This document shows positions 60,093 to 64,000 of a stretch of 64,000 bases of DNA, piece after piece. Made by a program: the position numbers and the translations under genes. The notes beneath the pieces are model-generated. The model had not been told where the DNA came from, searched no databases, and saw nothing but the letters and a program-made list of their open reading frames with translations. Origin of the DNA: Beijerinckiaceae bacterium (lineage in GTDB: Bacteria; Pseudomonadota; Alphaproteobacteria; Rhizobiales; Beijerinckiaceae); NCBI GenBank assembly GCA_009773635.1, contig WSYC01000001.1, positions 123,979-187,978 on the forward strand, given 5' to 3'. Each line of letters opens with the position of its first letter. Position 1 is the stretch's first letter.

Positions 60093-61022
60093 ATGTTTTC
60101 AGGACGCGTTCTGGCAGTTGTTTTCGCCATCATCGTCGCTGCTGCGGGGTATGTTTTCTGGAACCGCGGCACTCCGGTCAGTTCAGCCACCGTCACCAAG
60201 GGCGATGTGGCCGAGGTCGTCTATGCGACCGGTGCGATCGAGCCGGTCACCTGGTCGAAAGTGCTGCCGCTGTTGCGGGCGCGGATTGTCGATCATTGCG
60301 GCTGCGAGGGGAAAGTCGTCCGTAAGGGCGATGTTCTCGCCAAACTCGACGACACCGCCGCGCAGGCCGAGTTGCGCCAGATTGTCGCCAAGCGTGATTT
60401 CGCGCAGAACGATGTTGCCCGCTTCAGCGACCTGATGACGCGTGGCGCCACGACACGGTTGACGCTTGAGCGCGCGGAGACAGAACTGCGTCAGCTCGAC
60501 AGCCAGATCGCGGCGCTCACCGCGCGGCTGACGGATTACCTCCTCGCCTTGCAGGTGGTGGCGGATGTTAACGAGGAGGACATCGCCAAGGTTGTCACCG
60601 GTCAAACGGCGCTCCTGCGCAACGATGGCTTTCCGCAAGGCGGGCTCAGCGCGAAGGTCGCCGCGATCACGCCGAAGGGCGATCCGGCAACGAAAACCTT
60701 CCGCGCCTATCTCGCGTTGCCGGATGAGACACCCCTCCGCATCGGCATGAGCGTCGAGGCCAACATCGTCATTCGCGAGAAGCGGGGCGTTGTGCTCGCG
60801 CCGGCCGAAGCTTTGCGTCTTGGCTCCGGCGCGCAGGCAAACGCGGGACAGGCAACCGCCTTCGTGATCGAAAACGGCAAGCTCAAGGCGGTGCCCGTTA
60901 CCATCGGCATCAAGGGCGGGCGGTTGATCGAGATCACCTCCGGGCTCGCGGAGGGCGCGGCGCTCGCCGCCCCCGTCAAGCCGGATTTCAGGGACGGCAT
61001 GGCCGTGCGCGTCGCGCGGTAG
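60093..61022 (+). CDS. MacA/DevB-like efflux adaptor lacking half of its lipoyl domain
   Basis: 309 residues from MFSGRVLAVVFAII (GAGGA upstream). A membrane anchor is followed by the first lipoyl half (RARIVDHCGCEGKVVRKGDV), a coiled-coil hairpin (RAETELRQLDSQIAALTARL) and then directly LALQVVADVNEEDIAKVVTG. Adaptors of this type have about 30 residues (a RAPxDGxVLxxxxxxGE-like segment) between the hairpin and that strand; here they are absent in frame (junction near residue 150). The beta-barrel and membrane-proximal domains are complete. It begins a three-gene exporter set with the permease and ATPase. The missing part may be a real deletion or an assembly collapse. Confidence 0.85.
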   Translation: MFSGRVLAVVFAIIVAAAGYVFWNRGTPVSSATVTKGDVAEVVYATGAIEPVTWSKVLPLLRARIVDHCGCEGKVVRKGDVLAKLDDTAAQAELRQIVAKRDFAQNDVARFSDLMTRGATTRLTLERAETELRQLDSQIAALTARLTDYLLALQVVADVNEEDIAKVVTGQTALLRNDGFPQGGLSAKVAAITPKGDPATKTFRAYLALPDETPLRIGMSVEANIVIREKRGVVLAPAEALRLGSGAQANAGQATAFVIENGKLKAVPVTIGIKGGRLIEITSGLAEGAALAAPVKPDFRDGMAVRVAR

Positions 61023-61048
61023 GAGAGAGTTCGCGACAGGAGAGAGCT

Positions 61049-62284
61049 ATGGGCCTCGCGCTCGATATCGCCGTCACGCATATCCGCTCCCGCCTCCGCC
61101 AGACGCTGGTGGGGGTGCTCGGCGTTGCCACCGGTGTCGGTTTTTCGGTGATGATGGCCTCGCTGATGGAGGGGTCGCAGCGCGATTTCGTGGCGCAGCT
61201 TGTGGATTCGCTACCGCATATCACGATCTCCGACGAGCGCCGCACGCCGCCGGTGCAGCCGGCGAGCCTGCTCTATGATGATGTCGAAATCTCGAACCTC
61301 TCGACGCAGGACCGGCGGCGCGGCATCAAGAATCCGCTGGCGGTCATCTCCGAGCTGGAGAGCTGGGCGCCGGCGAAGGTCGCGCCTTCGGTGCGGGCGA
61401 ATATCCTGCTCCGGCAGGCGGGGCGCGATGTCGGCGCGGTGATGCTCGGGATTGATCCACGCCGCGAGGTGCTGGTCTCCAACATCGCGACCAAGATGAT
61501 CGAAGGGCAGCTCGACAACCTGCTGAAGGCCTCGAACGCCGTCATCCTCGGCGCGCGGCTCGCCGACCGGCTCGGCGTGCGCGTCGGAAACACCATCACG
61601 ATTTCGTCCTCCGGCGGCAAGACGATGACCGCCACCGCCGTCGGCATCTTCCGCACCGGCGTCGCGCAGGTCGACGACAGCCAGATCTACGCGCTCACCC
61701 GCAGCGCGCAGATCCTCGCCGGGCAGACCGGCCTCATCAACGAACTGCGCCTGAAAGCCACCGATGCGCTCGGCGCGCGTGAACTCGCCACGCGCATCGA
61801 GGCGGAAACGGGCTACAAATCCGTCTCGTGGCAGGAGGCGCACGAGGACCTCCTGAACGCCTTCAACATCCGCAATTTCATCATGTATGCGGTGGTGGGC
61901 GCGATCCTGCTGGTGGCCTCGTTCGGCACCTACAACATCATCTCGACCATCACCCACGAGAAAACCCGCGATATCGCGATCATGAAATCGCTCGGCCTCA
62001 GAGCAAACCTGGTGCGCCGCATCTTCGTGATCGAGGCGCTGATCATCGGTCTGATCGGCATGGGCGCCGGGTTCCTGCTCGGCTTCCTGATGACGAAAGG
62101 TCTTGGCGCGGTGGAATTCAAATCCCCCTTCGGCGATGCCACGCGCCTGCCGGTGATCTACGAGCCGCTGCATTACGCGCTGGCGGGCTCGATCGCGCTC
62201 GCAGCCTCGCTGATCGCGGCCTGGCTACCGGCCCGCAAGGCCGCCAGCGTCAACCCCGTCGATATCATCCGGGGGGCATCATGA
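61049..62284 (+). CDS. ABC exporter permease, FtsX/MacB/LolE-like
   Basis: 411 residues: a first membrane segment (TLVGVLGVATGVGFSVMMAS), a ~230-residue periplasmic domain (MacB-PCD type), then three C-terminal membrane segments with the FtsX-family sequence NIISTITHEKTRDIAIMKSL. The tail WLPARKAASVNPVDIIRG is typical of DevC/MacB/LolCE permeases. It couples to the ATPase, whose ATG overlaps its stop as ATGA, and to the adaptor upstream. Confidence 0.92.
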   Translation: MGLALDIAVTHIRSRLRQTLVGVLGVATGVGFSVMMASLMEGSQRDFVAQLVDSLPHITISDERRTPPVQPASLLYDDVEISNLSTQDRRRGIKNPLAVISELESWAPAKVAPSVRANILLRQAGRDVGAVMLGIDPRREVLVSNIATKMIEGQLDNLLKASNAVILGARLADRLGVRVGNTITISSSGGKTMTATAVGIFRTGVAQVDDSQIYALTRSAQILAGQTGLINELRLKATDALGARELATRIEAETGYKSVSWQEAHEDLLNAFNIRNFIMYAVVGAILLVASFGTYNIISTITHEKTRDIAIMKSLGLRANLVRRIFVIEALIIGLIGMGAGFLLGFLMTKGLGAVEFKSPFGDATRLPVIYEPLHYALAGSIALAASLIAAWLPARKAASVNPVDIIRGAS

Positions 62285-62979
62285 GCGCGCCTCCGACACC
62301 GCTGATCGAGGCGCGCGGCGTGACGCGCGTCCTTGCCGGCGAAATCGACACAACCCTCGTCGCCGGCATCGACCTCGCCATCGGGCCGGGTGAGTTCGTG
62401 GCAATCACCGGCCCTTCCGGCTCCGGCAAATCCTCGCTGATGTATCTGCTCGGCCTGCTCGACAGCCCGACGACCGGGGAAATCCTCGTCGAGGGCCGCC
62501 CGACCGCGCGGATGCCGGAGGATGACAAGGCGCGGCTCCGGCTCGAAACGCTGGGCTTTGTTTTCCAGTTCCACTTCCTGCTGGCGGAATTTTCCGCCCT
62601 CGACAACGTGATGCTGCCGATGCGCGCGCTCGAGAAACTCAGCGAGAACGAAATGCGCGCGCGCGGGCTGGATATTCTGGCGCGACTGGGGCTGAAGGAT
62701 CACGCCCACAAGCGCCCGGACCAGCTCTCCGGCGGGCAGCGCCAGCGGGTTGCGATTGCCCGCGCGCTCGCCAACAACCCCAAGGTGATCCTCGCGGATG
62801 AGCCGACCGGCAATCTCGACACCGCCTCGACCGAGCAGGTTTTCGACATCATCAAGACGCTTGTCGGCGAAGGCGGGCGTTCGGTCATCATCGTGACGCA
62901 TGATCCGCATCTCGCCAGACGCGCCTCGCGCCGCCTGCATGTCGTCGACGGCCGGCTCGCGCCGGTGCCGGAAGATTAA
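62281..62979 (+). CDS. ABC exporter ATPase, MacB/LolD-like
   Basis: 232 residues. Walker A ITGPSGSGKSSLMYLLGLLD, signature LSGGQRQRVAIARAL, Walker B VILADEPTGNLDT and the H-loop IIVTHDPHLARR are present, with the length of the LolD/MacB/DevA type VII exporter group. Substrate is unknown; candidates are lipoproteins, peptides or macrolide-like compounds. The start at 62281 overlaps the permease stop. Its stop overlaps the convergent transglutaminase gene's stop by 4 bp. Confidence 0.94.
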   Translation: MSAPPTPLIEARGVTRVLAGEIDTTLVAGIDLAIGPGEFVAITGPSGSGKSSLMYLLGLLDSPTTGEILVEGRPTARMPEDDKARLRLETLGFVFQFHFLLAEFSALDNVMLPMRALEKLSENEMRARGLDILARLGLKDHAHKRPDQLSGGQRQRVAIARALANNPKVILADEPTGNLDTASTEQVFDIIKTLVGEGGRSVIIVTHDPHLARRASRRLHVVDGRLAPVPED

Positions 62980-63863
62980 ACGGCCTCTTCAAGCGGCAGC
63001 ACATCCACGGTCTGCTTGGTTTTCTGCGCACCGGCGGTCTTGAGGATACCCTTGACCGGCGAGACATCGGCGTAATCCCGCCCGATCGCGACGACGATAT
63101 GATCATTGGCGACAACGAGCCCGTTGGTGGGATCGAACTCGACCCAGCCGGCATCCGCCCCGCACCATGCCCGCACCCAGGCGTGCATCGCATCGGCGCC
63201 TTCAAGGCGCGGCTTGCCCTCCGGCGGAATGGTGCGCAGAAACCCCGAGACGTATCCCGCCGGAATGCCCACGGCCCGCAGCGCCGTGATCATGATGTGG
63301 GTGAAGTCCTGACAGACGCCGTGCCGGTGCGCGAAAGCCTTGCTGGCGGGCGTGTTCACATCGGTCGCATCGGCATCGAATGTCATGTCGCGGTAGAGCG
63401 CGGCGTTGAGCGCCAGAACGGCCTCGAACACGGTCATGCCCGGTTGGCACTGCTGGCGGGCGTAACGCTCGATGGCGGCGTCCGGCGCAATCCGCGGCGA
63501 AGCGCCGGTGAAGTGATGCGGCGAGGCGGCATCGAGCCGGCGATAGCGCTCGATGTCACCCGCCAGCTGCTCCAGCTTCGGCGAGAGATCGAGCGCGGGC
63601 GGCGCAACCGAGCGTCGGACGCGGGCCTGCATAACGAGCGCGATCTCGCTCCAGACGTGATGATAGGCCGCCTCGATGGTCGGGTTGCCGAAGAAATCGA
63701 ACCGGTCGACCCGCTCATCCGGGCGCGGGGTGAAGGTCAGGCTCGCCGCGATCACGCGTTGCCGGCCGGGCAATTCCTTCGGCTGAACCCGCAGGATCTG
63801 GCGGCCGCTCGCGGCGTTCTTGCCGAAGGCATACGAGATGCGCAGGGTGATATCGTAAAGCAT
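62976..63863 (-). CDS. Transglutaminase-like cysteine peptidase family protein
   Basis: 295 residues from MLYDITLRISYAFGKNAASG. An N-terminal transglut_N domain precedes a transglutaminase core with the catalytic Cys in HRHGVCQDFTHIMITALRAV, the His in DAMHAWVRAWCG and the Asp in WVEFDPTNG. Bacterial proteins of this type are usually encoded next to an alpha-E (DUF403) protein and a circularly permuted ATP-grasp protein and are thought to act on peptides; their substrates are unknown. The partial gene immediately upstream fits that arrangement. Confidence 0.92.
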   Translation of the reverse strand: MLYDITLRISYAFGKNAASGRQILRVQPKELPGRQRVIAASLTFTPRPDERVDRFDFFGNPTIEAAYHHVWSEIALVMQARVRRSVAPPALDLSPKLEQLAGDIERYRRLDAASPHHFTGASPRIAPDAAIERYARQQCQPGMTVFEAVLALNAALYRDMTFDADATDVNTPASKAFAHRHGVCQDFTHIMITALRAVGIPAGYVSGFLRTIPPEGKPRLEGADAMHAWVRAWCGADAGWVEFDPTNGLVVANDHIVVAIGRDYADVSPVKGILKTAGAQKTKQTVDVLPLEEAV

Positions 63864-63873
63864 CGCCCGACGC

Positions 63874-64000
63874 CTAATTGAAATAGCTGGCGGTGACGAG
63901 ATCGGACAGCGCGTGGACCCGCGCCCCGACCTCCGCCAATGCGGCAGCATCGAGCGTTTCCGGCGTCAGCACGGCGAGGCCGGTCTGCATCTGGAGCACG
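63874..64000 (-). CDS. C-terminus of a protein upstream of the transglutaminase (possibly alpha-E/DUF403)
   Basis: Only the last ~42 codons are inside, ending VGARVHALSDLVTASYFN before a TAG at 63874-63876. It is 10 bp upstream of the transglutaminase start on the same strand. Position favours an alpha-E domain protein, the usual neighbour, but so little sequence is available that the family call is inference. Confidence 0.55.
   Translation of the reverse strand, partial: VLQMQTGLAVLTPETLDAAALAEVGARVHALSDLVTASYFN

Overview
The window is high-GC DNA with the gene content and order of an alphaproteobacterium. The chain ligA-recN-bamD-lpxC-ftsZ-ftsA-ftsQ-ddl-murB-murC-murG-ftsW-murD-mraY-murF-murE-ftsI-ftsL-rsmH-mraZ is the arrangement typical of Hyphomicrobiales (Rhizobiales). 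I cannot fix the family or genus from the sequence alone.

Layout. Positions 1-25631 hold an almost uninterrupted minus-strand run. mraZ is transcribed first, and transcription proceeds leftward through the division and cell wall (dcw) genes into lpxC, bamD, recN and ligA, which leaves the window at base 1. Many genes are joined by ATGA, TGATG or few-base junctions. Upstream of mraZ lie four TGGGN repeats with 10-bp spacing, which is the known MraZ operator pattern. The stretch 25632-27034 is partly AT-rich. It holds the operator, a 28-residue hydrophobic peptide gene with its own Shine-Dalgarno sequence and terminator-like hairpin (a TisB-like candidate and the most novel item here), and the RNase P RNA gene. 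The P3 helix of that RNA carries a dispersed palindromic repeat.

From 27035 to 36111 there are a small lipoprotein, an AmpD/AmiD-type amidase, the methionine-cycle set metH, metF and an ArsR-methyltransferase regulator preceded by a 20-bp palindrome, and ettA. From 36360 to 44681 there are a FliK-like/FlhB-C-terminal pair, a GlcG/HbpS-like protein, a fused cytochrome b/ethylbenzene-dehydrogenase-like heme protein with a ferredoxin-reductase partner, and a PstS-like binding protein coupled to a methyl-accepting-type sensor with a degenerate signalling tip. From 44811 to 53479 there are an RND efflux pump with its adaptor and a catabolic cluster (iron alcohol dehydrogenase, aldehyde dehydrogenase, broken glutamine synthetase). 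From 53750 to the end there are a Na/Pi symporter, a potDABC polyamine transporter, a MacAB/DevBCA-like ABC exporter whose adaptor lacks half of its lipoyl domain, a transglutaminase-like protein and the C-terminus of a further protein.

Repeats: four ~100-bp elements bounded by TGTCATTCCCG inverted ends, three copies of a GAAAAGTGG...CCGGTTTTC palindrome (one inside rnpB, one inserted at the potB/potC junction with a 22-bp duplication), and one GCCCGGGC-type palindrome.

The dcw genes build peptidoglycan precursors and the septum. The pot, glutamine synthetase, aldehyde dehydrogenase and alcohol dehydrogenase genes would suit amine/polyamine use, but the synthetase is broken as read. Family assignments rest on motif recognition without database searches.
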